DNA of 64,000 nt from positions 5,270,001 to 5,334,000 of the forward strand of contig OZ059898.1 of assembly GCA_964057225.1 (NCBI GenBank), in the 5' to 3' direction. The translations under genes and the position numbers were made by a program. Shown here piece after piece: positions 1 to 18,649 of this stretch. Under the pieces are notes generated by a model. The model was given only the letters and a program-made list of their open reading frames with translations, had not been told where the DNA came from and ran no database searches. Source of the DNA: Auanema rhodensis (taxonomy: Eukaryota; Nematoda; Chromadorea; Rhabditida; Rhabditidae). Each line of letters starts with the position of its first letter. The first letter of the stretch is position 1.

Positions 1-847
1 ATGCATTAATTGAACAAGTGTCCGACTTAAATATGCGTTCTGAACGCTCTGCCACGCAAATAGGTATCGACTATTTTAAACACAGTTTAAATGGCTGTTT
101 ATTAAGCTAGAAACATTTCTGCATCAAAGTTACTAGTTGATATGGAAGAGGATGAGTGGGACAGGTTTATTGATAGTCTTATATCAACCGCGATACATGA
201 TAGTGAAACCGACTTTGTTGTCAGTCTCTTCGTGCCTCTTATGGGTAAGAAAAAAGAAATCGTTAAAGATTTCCACGTTATCATTTAAGAATTCGAATTG
301 TTTTGCTCCACTATGTCACAAAAGTTGATGACCATGTGTTCTTCATATATTATGGATGGCGAGGATGACTCTGATGCTATTCCCGCTTTTCTAGGTTCTA
401 TCTTATGTGCTAACTGGCCACGTACGATTTCAAAAGTAAAAGGGATTATAGTATTTGTTCAACCTTTTTTTCTTAGGCTATTGATACTGTAAATCCTGTT
501 CTTTTCGACGCAGTTTCTATCATTAAAGGATGGATTCTTGTTTTAACAGAAGATAATGAGGTAGGTGATTGATTGTTTGAAATATTGTGAATTTATTTTC
601 CAGGCTTGCCGAAATGAAGATGACGGTGTTCAAGATCCAGATAGGGAGGAACCCGAAATCGTTAACAGGTATCGATTTTATGATTGATATTTGTGTACCT
701 TGTGTATGACGTAGATGTGCTAAAGCCATACACAGCCTATGTGCAACAGCCCAAAGATCATTATGGATGAAATGGCCAGATATATGTGACGAAGTGTATG
801 CCGCCATTAAACCAGCAATTACTTATAATACATCTTTATCTGGGTGA
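1..847 (+). CDS. 3' part of an unidentified helical protein (5' end outside the window)
   Basis: Six exons join in one frame with short introns (about 64-106, 245-289, 436-475, 571-603, 680-714) and end in a TGA at 845-847. The peptide of roughly 215 residues is largely helical and acidic, with segments such as EEDEWDRFIDSLISTAI, VPLMEFELFCSTMSQKL and RCAKAIHSLCATAQRSLWMK. Its look would suit a helical-repeat (HEAT or MIF4G-like) protein, but I see no diagnostic motif and do not assign a family. The joins are supported because each intron has GT/AG ends and keeps the frame open where unspliced reading hits stops. The N-terminal part lies before position 1. Confidence 0.6.
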
Positions 848-3800
848 AACATGGATGTCGGATATTATAATTACTATTCTTTTTTTAGAAATGTAAAAGA
901 TCTCTTACTACATACGCTAATATCCTTACACTTATGGACTAAAACTAGATCTACTACAACGAAATCAGTTTCTACTCAAACTATTTCAAGAAGTTAAGTT
1001 GTATATGTTTAAACATTCTTCTCTACCGAAAATCGTTTTGTATTTTTATATTTTGCCCTATATTATAGTTTATATCAACTTTCTCACGAGTTTGAATATT
1101 ACATGTTGTAAAAAGTGTTAACTCTTCATATCTGTATAAGCTGTTTAAATGGCAGATTTTTAATAGGTTTTTTCTAACAAATTAATTCCAAGATAAGATT
1201 GTTTAATTTCGAAATGTGATCTCAATGTTGAAAATTATCTAATAATTAACATAAAGCTTTATCTTTCCATATCTGTTAAATTAGTTTTCCATTATCCAAT
1301 TATGCCTACAACGTTTTCAGTTTTTTTCCCGATGTTATTAGCATACTATCGCTGTAAGCATGTTGCTAAGCAAAAATTGATTCTGTTCCAGAATCTTTCG
1401 TTGCCGCATCTTAGTCGTTTCGATGGCAGTAGATTTTGTCAGTTGTCTGATCTACAACAAATTCAGACGAACAAACCAACGTAAATTGGGTATTGGAGGA
1501 TATTAGAGAACGTGATGATGGGCTGGCATGGAATTATGTGGGAACAAAGTATTGTTTGAAAAGAATGGAGGGAAAGTAAAGAAGTTCAGCTCCTGCTGCC
1601 AGTCTGGAGTGGCAATGAAAGACGAGGACCTAATATAGGAAATATGTAAGCGCGCATGAGAAAGTTCGACCGAAAAGGCAAGCTATGATGGAGTCGCATC
1701 TGCAGGTCAGTCTTTTGCTCTCATTCTTTGTTCCCCCCTCTGTTTCTTTCTATTCTAACTCCTACTCTCGTTCTCTCGTTCTTTCGTTCTTATCCTCTCA
1801 GCTCCGTTAGTCTCTGTAGGTTAAATTTTGCGAACGCAAGTAATTGTTCGTCTTTGAAACCACAAATTCAACGTTGGGGACGAGATGTATCCAAACGATG
1901 ATGATCGCTTAGTATGGGATAGTATTTATAAGTGGAAGAAATAGTGTGCTTTTGACCGGAGAAAAACGACAATATGGTCTAGTATTGGTTTTGAGTCTGA
2001 AGAGATTTGTATTTCGTATATGTTTAAAAATCAGTTTGCACTCGATCTCTGCTTTAGTTTTAAGAAGAGCTGGCGAAAATTGATTAAATGATGGAAAAAG
2101 AGAAAATGAGCATACTAGCAGCGGAACTTTTATGTTGCTGTATAAACAAGAATTGAGTGGGTTGGCGTCAATGATTTGCTTCGTTCATATTATGGACATT
2201 TGAAGCCAGTCCAATGAACTATGTGGCTGTTTCCGAGAATTTTCTATAGGAGATTTGTTTTCCTTAGTGGAAAAACGAATTAAAAGGGAATGAATTCAAC
2301 CGTTTTGTGAATATGTTTCGATAAAAATGGACAAGCGTTAATTTACGTGAGACCTATCTTAGGTAATCTATTGCTGAAACAATACATTAAAATTATATTT
2401 TCTTAGAAAATTGAAACTTTTTTGTTGCAACGTTTTGTGTAATAATGTTCATTAACGAAATCGAAATTTTGAGTGCCCACCGATCATTCTGCTCAGCATG
2501 TTGCTATACATAGAGGGGAAGCTAGTCTTTATAGTTGAAAAGGAAGTGAATAGTTTGGGTTCAGGGAATCATTTCTTAAATAATTTAGAATTTGATATAA
2601 ATACTGGTTGTTTCAGTAAATTAATTTGATTGATTGGATGTTGCGACTATTCATTAAGATCTTTTAAGTCTGAATTTTCTGTGTAATAAAATTATAAAAA
2701 GAAAGCATTTCTGATTTCTTAATAACAACGCTCTTAAATAGTTTTATTTTCTTAAAAATCGGTCAGTTATTTCCCATGACAAATCTTTTGGTCATAATTG
2801 TGCTATACATGGCAATGAGACAAGGATTCATGATGGCAGTCGTTGCTATTTTAAAAGAAATGAAGGAAAAGAATGGGAGAGACGTAGAAAAAAGGTCCAA
2901 AGAGTGCAGACGAACAGAGAAAGAATGAGGATGCAAAAAGCAGATTATAGTATTTCCCTCAAACTTGCAAAAGTGGAGAACTGGAAAAGACTAGCGAAAG
3001 TTGATGTGAAAAGTCAACGAGAAAGTAAAATACATTGCAGTCAAATATGAAAAAATATTAGATTGTCTATATCTTATATTAAAATAAAAAAAATGATAAA
3101 ATAGGGGTTATCACTTTAGCTTATTAAATGCTTATTTTCTACTGAATTAAAGTAGCTTAACTGAAGATTGAAGCAGAGCTCCTAAGATTGAAAAGCTGCT
3201 CAATATAAAAATAATTGTATGAAATGAAAAGAGAGAGAGTGAGAGAAAATAAGAGATAAGAGGATATAACATGTTGATTTTTGATTTATACTACTCCAAG
3301 TGTAATTGCAAGAAGGTTTTTGCACTTGTAAAAACGTTTTGAAGTTCATTTATCTTCTCTAAACGTGATTCAATTTTTTTTCAAAAGAAGGCTATATTAA
3401 TAATACTTGCATTAGTTTGAAATGAACTTTATGTGCCTTAAATTGAGAAAAAAGGCATCTGCCAGGCAGCTGTTCAGTACCTATTTCGTATTTCAAGGCA
3501 TAAGACATGAAATGATTTCCATGGGCTATTGAATGTGTTCGTATTTTTTCTTAGGCTGCTAACATTCATTGACCTTGAAAAGGAAAACAAAGACTTTAAT
3601 TTCCAAAAACTATATCTTATGTTAAAACTTTTTTATTTTTTGATTTTAACCTTATAGTTTTTTCATGTATATCAGCTCTTTTATATATGTTATTATTGGT
3701 TTTCTAAAGATAATTATTTCAATTTTTAACTTTAATTTAAAGATTAATAAAAAAAAGATTGAACAATATGTTTTTTATATTTTATTGTCTATATAATAAC

Positions 3801-4333
3801 TATTTATTTTATTTTCCTTTGATTTGATCTTTTATGTTTTTCTTCTTTTCTTATATAATATTTTAAATTGTCTTTACTTTCACTGAATCCACCAAGTTCA
3901 TCAGCTTTGGCTTTATTTATTTCAGCATTCAGTTATCCTTTCCGTACTTGATGGATTTTTCCGTAGACAAGTAGAATGAAAGAGAACACTACGGAGAAAT
4001 AGAAAATGGAAGAAAAAGCCGAGAAACAGAGGGACGTTGAAAGATCAGAAAAGAGAAAGAAAAAAGGTTGAAAGTGGGCGATGGGGAGAAAAAACTCAAT
4101 AGAAGGATGCAAGATAAAAATATGTATAATATAAATTTTATTCAACAAATATAATTTTTTTGAAACAATTCCAAATAATGAAATAGAACCCGCTCAGTAT
4201 AATGAGATCAATCAATTACATGGAAAAAAAATATTATAAAAAAATACAAATTGGAATATAGTTATAATTATTTTTTGAAAGAATTATTACCTCTGTAGCT
4301 AAATAGTTTTTGTTGTTATTGAGCTATGGAAAA
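848..4333. other. Intergenic, no gene recognised
   Basis: About 3.5 kb between the end of the first gene and the 3' end of the TRPC gene on the other strand. It is AT-rich with poly-T/poly-A runs. A 60-codon ORF at 1302-1484 and purine-rich blocks near 1500-1700 and 2820-3020 show neither splice signals nor protein-like composition that I would trust. The TRPC 3' UTR should lie at the upper end. Confidence 0.6.
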
Positions 4334-10199
<5,866 letters not shown>

Positions 10200-11029
10200 C
10201 AACGAGCAATTGAATTTCCAGAGCTTGAGAGTTCTTTCCCTTTTCAATCTTTATTTAAATTTCAGGTTTATATCCATATACATATAGTTGATGATTATTT
10301 TGGAGCTATTTCATAACACAATAGGGAAAACCTAGCGAAACAAAACAGGGATTTTTATGAAAATAGTTTTATTTGAAACTTGTAAATATGAACAGAAGAT
10401 TAAATCAGATAATGAGAACAAGAAAAAAAGCATAGAGAGAGAGGGGATATAAGAAATATGTAGAAAAAAGAAGGGAGGGGTAGAATGAGAGGATTGAAAG
10501 AATTCAATGTTTAAATAAAGAACTGAGTTGCGGAAGAAGATTCTCTAGCTTGTTCTTTCTCTTATATGCAAAACTTGACGAGAAAGGAAATCGGAAGTTA
10601 CAAAGTGGATGTTGTGGTCGAATGAAAGAACAAGTAAAAGAGTAAGAAGAAAAGAAAAAACTGTCTTGAGATAGTAGAGCAGAAAGTAAAAAAATGAGAT
10701 TTAGACTCATTGATCTCACTGATATTTCAAGTTACATTGAAACAAACTGTTAATAAATATCTTTTGGAAACTTTCAAGCTATGGAAGATGCAACTTTGAT
10801 TTTCATAGAATTGTACATCAAACTTCAAATCAGATTTTTTCAATATATGAATCTATACTTGGATGAAACGGAAATTAACTATTCATATATGGGTTAAACC
10901 AACGGTTGAAATGAAAAGTACACTCGTGGCGGCTTTATTCAGAAAAAATGAATATTAGCAATAATAGTAAAAATATTCGGAATACGACATAGAATTGAAA
11001 ATGAAAGAAAATAAATGTTAATTTAGTTT

Positions 11030-11156
11030 TGAAGTAGTGATTTCGTTGTGAACCTATGGCGTTCTTCTGATCGGCGTTTGATTCGCTGTCTGTGTCTACG
11101 TCGTCAGAGGAGGGGTGAAGATAAGAGAGAAAATCTTCTACGAACTTACTACCCAC
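11030..11156 (-). CDS. Possible orphan exon, acidic/Ser-rich peptide
   Basis: An open frame reads GSKFVEDFLSYLHPSSD, then a D/S/E-rich stretch and NAIGSQRNHYF. The composition is unlike the surrounding translated low-complexity DNA and the local GC is higher. There is no ATG at its head (the frame opens at a GTG), so if real it is an internal exon. A donor-like GGTTCAC occurs within it. No homology recognised; it may be non-coding. Confidence 0.2.
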
Positions 11157-12746
11157 TCAACAGGATGAATAGACCGAGATGAGAACATGGAAGATCAGAA
11201 GTAGGCAATGCCATGAGGGTAGATAGAAGAAGAGAGAAAGAGAAAATGTGAGAGGAATAGACTACAAGGGAGGGAAAGAAGGAGAAAGAAGTTAGTTAGA
11301 GAGAAGAGCATGCGAGCGAAGATCCTGACAACAGGAAACAGTGCTGCCCAAATTTGATTTCGAAGCTTTCTAACCACGGTACATCAGGAGCATTGCCATT
11401 AAAGATGTAGAAATGAGAAAAATGAATAATTTTCGAGCTTACTAGATTGTATATGTTTGTTTAAATTATTTTTAAAAGAGAATACATTTCGTTTTTTTTT
11501 TTGGAAATTTGAAGAGAAGATGGATCATCCAGGGAAAAAAAGAAACAATAAACAGAGAACTGAAAAAAAAGGAAGATCAGATGAGTAATAGAATTAAATC
11601 CATAAAGAAAAAAACGAAAAAAAAGAAAGATAACAACGCAACCGCTGATCGCATCAAATTCAAACCAAATGAAAATTTATACAAGAAAAGATGGTACACG
11701 TCAAAATACACGTGATTTCATAAACATTCTAAATGAATATAACAAATGAAAAGAGGGGGATCAGCTATAATGATAGCACATTGAGATATGATGTTAAACT
11801 CAAAAACTTATTAGAAGTTGAAATATATCCTCAACAATCGGATGGCAGTTTACATTCCACGACTATAATTTTGAAAAAAAAATGTAATAACAAGCTATTT
11901 GAAAAGAAAATCATGAAAACAATAATACAATATATGAAAAAAAAATAAGATAAATAATTTGGAATAATTTAAATACAAGAAAAATTAGATTTTACTTGCA
12001 GTACATTTTGATATAAGGTGACAGAACGAAATCTGATTAAGATGAATAGAAAAAGAAAAAGCTTTTACATCATCATCATTGAATAGACACGACACATTAT
12101 ATTGACATGAATAGATAGTAGAAAGAATCTTGTAAGAAAAAGATTCGAGATAAATGACAAAGATGGAGCTAAGAAGTAAATGGAAAGGCTTAGATATGAT
12201 GAGAAGATGAGAATATATCCTCTAATTACTGGAAGAAAAAACAGGAAAAAGTAGTCGCTACGATACCTAGTAGGTGGCAAATATTCTTTAGGAAAACAAC
12301 TTTTGCACAACAGTTGATGATGGTGATCATGATGATTGGGAAGTTATAATGCTTTAACACAAGCTTATGTCAAACTTTATATTGCTTTATATTGAAATCG
12401 ATAGGATATATACATGTACAAGTATGTATTTATAGAAAAATTAAAAAAAACATATGTTATGCAAGTACGGATATTCATTGAAGTTCCTCGAGCTTTCAAA
12501 TAAACCAAGCAATGAGACAAGGAAGGAGCTATTCCTTTTACAAGGCTAAGCATGTTTTGACAATAGATGAGTGAATCGTTGATTATCGTTTAGATTCCCA
12601 ACCAACTTTTTATCCTCTCAACTCTTCTACGCACTCTCGTCTCTGTTAAAGCATCACTCCAACATTCCTTTTTCATAAACAAACTTATATCCCACCTACA
12701 CAAATTGAATTTTCGTTCGTAAATCCTTTACATTCTCAAGATGATG

Positions 12747-12772
12747 ATGATGATGATGATCATCATCATCAT
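12747..12772. repeat. Perfect palindrome made of (ATG)n followed by (CAT)n
   Basis: A run of ATG trinucleotides meets a run of CAT trinucleotides at a central GATC, giving about 13 bases of perfect inverted symmetry on each side within a longer trinucleotide tract (12741-12772). It could form a hairpin. It lies in a stretch without genes. Confidence 0.85.
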
Positions 12773-14170
12773 TTACTTCATTCATAACTTACGATTCGAA
12801 TAAATTATAAGTTGTATTTAACACTTGAATAGGTTCAATTTTACTGAGCTTAACCTCTTTTCCCTATACAAGATAGATATTTGTTATGAAAAGATATAAT
12901 AAATAGACGTATTTCATAATAGATTTGTTTATTTGAGACATCTGAGAATTGTCAGCAATGATAATCAAGCAATATTTTAGTGTCATTATAATAGAAAAAT
13001 GATAGGATATTCGAAAAAAATTATAATTTATCATGTAATAACATTCGGAATTCAAAACAAGTTAGAAGCAACGGTTATCAGATGACATCAACGCTACTTG
13101 AAGCTCAACTAGATATGCAAAGCAGATAGCAATGGACTCTAGACGAAAATTGGGAAAATACATGAACTCGTTCTTGTCCCTCCCTCTGCCCTCTCTTCCT
13201 CTCTCTCTCTCTCAAATTTTTCACATTTCCCTCCTCTTTTTCTCTTCAAAATCTCATCCTATCTCTTATATTCATCCGCGTTTTCTTTTTTTTGCCTTTT
13301 TTTATATTTGGTAATATATTATAACGAATAGAGCAAAAATAGAAGAAGCTAGTTTTCCTCTATCAGCTCACAAATAAGTATGAAAACTAAGAAGCTGACA
13401 GCAGTAGATGGGAAATAATAATATAAAAGTTTGACGACGGAAATGCTCATCTGAAGGCAATAGGTGGTGCCTGAACGAAAGAAAAGAGTCCAGTATACAC
13501 TGACAGTAGAATATAGGAATTTGATCACAAATACTCCAAATATTAGGGATTTACCCTTTCGGATGAGGCTTCTGAATTTTTGTTTCCTAGTCTTTTCAAA
13601 TCCATATAGATTTCGCTGTCGTCTTCATCGTCGCCGACATCGAATTTTTTTCTAAGGAAAAGCTTTAGTTTCTCTTTTTCTCTCCGTTTATCGTTATGCT
13701 TGTCGTCGTTCTCAGTCCCTCCCTCTCCAGATGATAGAGAAAAGGCGTAAAGCTCAAAATACTATGAGTCCCTAGGGGCATATCTAGGCTGGCGACGTCT
13801 GGACAGCATATTTCAACAGAAATAGAACATTTTTAAAAAAACTACTCAACATCTGGCTTGATTCTTTATGCTCAACAATAAATTTTCACTACTTCACAAC
13901 AAAATAAGGATTCCGACAATTTTTTAAACTCTTCACTTTATTCAGCAAGTTGCTAAAAAAGTGCAATACTATGAATTTTAGACTTGAAAGGCAAGAGTTA
14001 AAGGACAACTTCCTTTTAACAATTGAAGATTTATGCTTAACGCTTCTGCATCTTAAACTCGTGTTTGATATGTAAGAGATGAACGGAAAAAAGTTCAAAA
14101 ACCGAAGAATATGACATATCAATTGAGCAAAGCGTTCCTTAGATTTAGAACAAAATGTATTTAAACCTAC

Positions 14171-14340
14171 AATTCTCCATCCGGACTAAGAAATGTAACT
14201 GTTTCCATAATGGGTAGTCGTTCGTCGTCATCTTCGGTAGTTGTTCGCTTTGGTATTCTATTACCACGACGATTATCTTTACCCCTTCCAGAATCACGAA
14301 GTTTCATTTGGATGACTTCGTCAACTGATAGAGTTCTCGT
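14171..14340 (-). CDS. Orphan terminal exon, Arg/Asp-rich peptide
   Basis: A clean acceptor (TTTATATTGTAG) opens into an ORF of about 56 codons: TRTLSVDEVIQMKLRDSGRG, then a basic KDNRRGNRIPKR stretch, an acidic TTTEDDDERLP patch, and a conserved-looking end METVTFLSPDGEL followed by TAG. Codon use and composition look protein-coding, and the frame would close a gene transcribed on the - strand. I could not find the preceding exon between here and TMX2, so introns may be long. A donor reading GTAGGT overlaps the stop, so it could instead be internal. Family unknown. Confidence 0.45.
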
Positions 14341-16313
14341 CTACAATATAAATATTTTGATAATTATTATATAATTTCACAAATTATATGTTTCTTATAA
14401 TGAATTAAGAACAAAAATTGAATTTAATTGATGAAGAAAGGTTGAAAGTATCAAATGTACACTGATGCAGTCATTTCTCATAGATCTTACATGAACGTTC
14501 TGCTTTGAAAGCGAAATGTGAGATGTTCAAAGCGGATATGCACGTGCATGATGTCCCACACTATAGACAAAAATGTATTAAAATAAAATATCAGATAACA
14601 AGAACATGAAAGAAAAATGGAAATTTGCGCTTCTCTAGTCTATTGTTCTGTGTGTTTTAATTTTTGGAAAATTGTGAACTGTGCGAGCAGCTTGAGTACA
14701 ATATGGCAAAGCTTATAAATATTACTCAACATGACAACAAAAAAATATATATACGTTGATAAATAAAACATAAAGAATGTATAGAATAATAGTAATTTTA
14801 ATAAATAAAACAATACAAATTAATTTGAGAAAAATATTTTAACATATTCTTAAATTCACAATTAACCAATTATGTCATTTAATTATTCAATAATAATATA
14901 AGTATAATTCTTATTTTAAAAATAATAATATGAAAGGCCAATAGATACTGTATGACATAAAAATGGAAAATAAACAATTTATTCGTTGACAATTTTTCAA
15001 ATAGCTAAGTAGATAATACTTGCAACATTGGAAAAGAAAAAGAGTTTCAAAGGACATGAACCTGTGTTGTGCTGAATCGATCAAATTTGATTAAACTAAG
15101 GAGAAAAGTAATGCAGTTTCACGTTTCTAAGAGACAGCTATTCCTACAAAATTTTATTTCATGCTGAAGACATGGAATTCAATAAATAAGAATATCTATT
15201 CTAAAGGTGCTAAAATATATGAATAACAACAGCAACCAGTTATTCTTGAACACTTCATGATTAGAAAATATTTGGCAACTCAAGAATGCATACATGTAAA
15301 AGATGATAACATGAAAAATATGTATATATATGTATATCTATATATGTATATACATTTGTATCTATCTATATATTCATGTACATATATGTGTGTATATAGA
15401 TATATAGTATAGATGTATGTAAACATCTGCGAGGAGATATTGATACTAGATAGAAGATGAAGTAAGAATTATCTGGGTGGTTTTCTAATACATTGAGTAC
15501 ATACCAGGCCAATCAGTTTCCCGCTTTTCTTAGATTTGTGCCGCATAATCAACAATTTGAAATCGTTGCAAAACTCGTAGACATAAAATAGAATAAGGTG
15601 CCCAATAAGGCAGTAGATTCGTTGAAATTTGATAGTCAGAAGACAACGAAAGCTCATGGGATTTAAAAAGATTTTCCAATTTTTTTCCGTCAAAAAAATG
15701 AGCTGAACTATTTTTCTCAGTTTTAACACAAATGGAAGCATAATTGCCAACATTCCAGTCGTATAAATATCGGTTAGCTGGTTAGAATACTAGTATACGT
15801 AAACAAGAACAACATGATATAATTCTTTTTTTTTCATTAGGTGGTTGCACGTATAATTTATTTTTCTTTAATATAATATTTGTAAATGTCTTCCTCAATT
15901 TACAAATTAAAAGGTGGAATACGAAAAAGGATTCGTTGCAACTTGATTATTGTAAATTTTAATAATTCGAATTGAAATCGGGATAAATAAATAATGTTTA
16001 TATGTTCTTTTTGTATTCACTGTTAAAATGTTGCAACCATATGTGTATGAATCTGTATGTAGTGTTATATATAACTTGTTGTTTCCTTCTTTTTGATTTA
16101 TTAAAAACAGATCAAGTAATTATATATTGCTCATTAATTGTTTTATTTATAGTCTTATTCTGATAAACTGTGAGCAAACATATTTAACATGAATACATAT
16201 AAATAAGTTATAGATTAAAACGTAATACACTCAAAAATCCTAAGTATATAAAGCTTGAAGAACTAATTAAATGCGTAATGTAGCAATAAAACTAACAGAT
16301 CTTTAGTGGAAAA
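14341..16313. other. Region downstream of TMX2, no gene recognised
   Basis: About 2 kb of AT-rich sequence with a TATA/GTAT microsatellite-like block at 15317-15420. A 94-codon ORF at 15469-15753 (-) has an ATG but a hydrophobic AT-driven composition and no splice context; I do not call it. Confidence 0.5.
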
Positions 16314-17409
16314 TTATTGCTCTTTTTTCTCTTCTGCCATAGCTTTTTTAGCTCTGGATGACAACTTTTCTTTGCATTCATTGTATAGATTGAAAAGATC
16401 AAACTCCAGAATGCAATTATCCTTGAAAATAAATTTAAATACAAAATATATTTGATGCTTAAATACCTCTGTAAATACAAATGGAACTGCTCTCCGTTTC
16501 TCGTTAACTATTGGTCTACGTCTAACTTCCTTACCATCCCTAGAACTTGTATTTAGAATATATAAAAATTGAAAACTGTAACCTATATAAGCATACGGTA
16601 GGCAATTGACGAGAAGTAGGATGCGCATTAACGCAAAAACGCTCAGCTTCTTTTGGAGAACGTCCCAAGTCTAGCTTAGCAAACTTCAAATTAGGCAATG
16701 TAAACCTGAAGTTTATAACTTTTGAGAAAACAATGAAACTATTAAAAAATACTTGTCACTAAGTTCAGCAAATACAGGATTCACATGCTTACAATCTTGA
16801 CTCCAAGTAGCATAATACATGACTACCCATGTGATTGATTTGTTTTTCAGAAGCTCATCCTAAAAATATTAATTTAATTTAAAAAAAAACTAATTAAATA
16901 GACTCACATATAGCTCAGTTCCCTTGAAGTAGGTGATTTTCTCAGGGCCAGCGTAAGCAGGCTCAGGGAATATAACGTAAAAAACTTAATAAAACGCGAA
17001 CTCATTTATATATATACTACAAAATCTTACCAATGCAGATAATAAAATATGCAATACCCATGATAGGATCAGCTCTACCAAAAAGAAAAACGTTAGCTAC
17101 CTTAGCAAAGAAGAACACATTATTCAAATAATGCATCCAGTTAGTTGCTTTTCTTCCTTTCATTGCTATAACAATGGCTAGAAATATTAAAATTTCTCTT
17201 TCACGCTGGAACAATTATGAAAATAAAAGTTAGTTTATGTATATGCTTACATTATCTATTGAGCATCCGTCTTCATCATTCTCCCAAGTGAATAGATATT
17301 CACAAAGTGATGGCACACCTTTCAGTATAAGAAAACATATCGATAATAGCAAGTTCGAAAAATGATATACAGTTAGAGCCCGTTTGGCTTCATCAAGATA
17401 ACGGACCAT
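16314..17409 (-). CDS. Thioredoxin-related transmembrane protein 2 (TMX2)
   Basis: Exons join into a protein starting MVRYLDEAKRALTVYHF and ending EEKKEQ. It has several hydrophobic segments in the N-terminal half (ILIFLAIVIAM, YLNNVFFFAKVANVFLFG, GIAYFIICI), then a thioredoxin fold: ITWVVMYYATWSQDC, PVFAELSDKF, KFAKLDLGR, RQLPTVCLYRDGKEVRRRP. The RQLPT..L...GKE.RRRP block and the C-terminal order match metazoan TMX2, an ER and mitochondria-associated-membrane protein. The usual CXXC active site is replaced by SQDC, as in vertebrate TMX2 (SNDC), so it is unlikely to act as a standard disulfide isomerase. The start is the first ATG of the frame, and PRKRIP1 lies head-to-head 362 bases away. 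The short C-terminus is Lys-rich (KKAMAEEKKEQ), possibly a dilysine-type ER signal. Confidence 0.9.
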
Positions 17410-17771
17410 TGTCTAAATATAAATTCAAATTAAGAACCAGAAACGAATATTAGGAATTTTCGCAAAATCAATGATTATATAAGTTACAATATATATCAAC
17501 TTTAAAACATTTTAGAAAAATAAAACATTAAATTAACGCTTAATGTGTCACTAAATGCTTTAAAAAATTAATTTAGATATCAAAAGTAGTCGCAAACTTA
17601 CGTTATACGCAAATAAAGGAAAAGGAATTTTTTCCTGCTAATGCTTATTTCATTGAAAATGAAATAAAAATGCTTCAAATTTATTATTTTATTCTTTAAT
17701 TTTCAAAGATTATCAATACTTGTCAATGCTTCATATAAATGCTTTATTTTTTTTTAGATTTAAGTTTTTCA

Positions 17772-18523
17772 ATGCCTCGCGACGACCCAATAACTGAGGA
17801 AGAGCGCAAAGCTCATGATGCTTATGACCTCATTCGTATGCGGTTAGATCGTTTGGAAAAAAATATAGTTTGTTTGTTTGGCTTATTCTATGCATATTTT
17901 AATTTTAGCACAAGCCTGTAGCCATTCCTGCGCGAAGGGATCCTCTAAGACCTCCTCCACCACCACCTGAATTTGTTAGAAATGTTGTAGGTTCATCAGC
18001 TGCAGCGGGCAGTGCAGAATTTCACATTTATAGGTAAAATATATTTTAAGATTGTTTGTAATGTGATTTTATTCAGAAATAATAGAAAAAAGGAGCAAAA
18101 TCGACTAGACTATATCGCAGCTGTGGCTGAAAGAGAAGAGTTGGATGCTAAATATAAGTAAGCTTTTTTGAATAACTCAATTTGCGTTTATTCTTTTTAT
18201 TTCAGAGCAAAAAAAGATGAAATAGAACAAGCTGAAGCTGAGAAAACTGCCAAAAAGAGAGCAAAGCGGCTAAGACAAAAAGAAGCTGCAAAAAAAGCTC
18301 GAAAAATGAAGGTTAATTGTTATGGTTTATACCTAATAAGTAAGTCTTACAGAAAAACAAAGAATCTAGTTCCGACGAAGAAGAAAGTGATGATGATGGT
18401 TCTGAAAATGATGAAAAGAATAGTCCTTCGGCTCCTAATGACGAAAGGAATAGTCCTTCATCTGCTTCTGATGTAACAGAAAAGAAAGATGTAAAAAATG
18501 ATGAAGAAGATAAAAACACTTAG
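17772..18523 (+). CDS. PRKR-interacting protein 1 homolog (spliceosome-associated)
   Basis: Five exons give a charged, helical protein: [20 protein letters not shown], a basic Pro-rich segment ([20 protein letters not shown]), [34 protein letters not shown], a long basic coiled coil ([19 protein letters not shown]), and an acidic Ser-rich tail ending EEDKNT. The PPPEFVR.V.GSSA.AGS.EFH.YR block is the signature of PRKRIP1, a nuclear double-stranded-RNA-binding protein found in catalytic spliceosomes. An acceptor (TTTTTTTTTAG) sits 13 bases before the ATG, suiting a trans-splice site. An AATAAA signal at 18547 follows the stop, and the next gene starts 126 bases on. Confidence 0.92.
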
Positions 18524-18649
18524 TTTTATTATTTGTTGATATTTGTAATAAAAGATCTCAGTTTGTATTTCCCTTTTATTATTTAAATTCGATTTTTTCG
18601 ATATTCATATATAATCCTGTTATCTTTCATTTTTATTTCCATATCATAG

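Larger units (their letters stand above)
10200..14170. other. Upstream region of the TRPC gene, no gene recognised
   Basis: Nearly 4 kb of AT-rich DNA with purine-rich stretches (10430-10500, 11200-11320). A Lys-rich ORF at 11509-11715 (+) looks like translated low-complexity sequence. The only protein-like segments are the separate exon candidate near 11030-11156 and the exon at 14171-14340. Regulatory DNA for the channel gene is likely here, but nothing specific can be pointed to. Confidence 0.5.

Noticed and set aside
11509-11715. Lys-rich + strand ORF
   Set aside because: Poly-A-rich DNA gives Lys/Asn runs by chance.
15469-15753. 94-codon ORF on the - strand with an ATG
   Set aside because: Hydrophobic, AT-driven composition, no splice or poly-A context and no recognisable motif.
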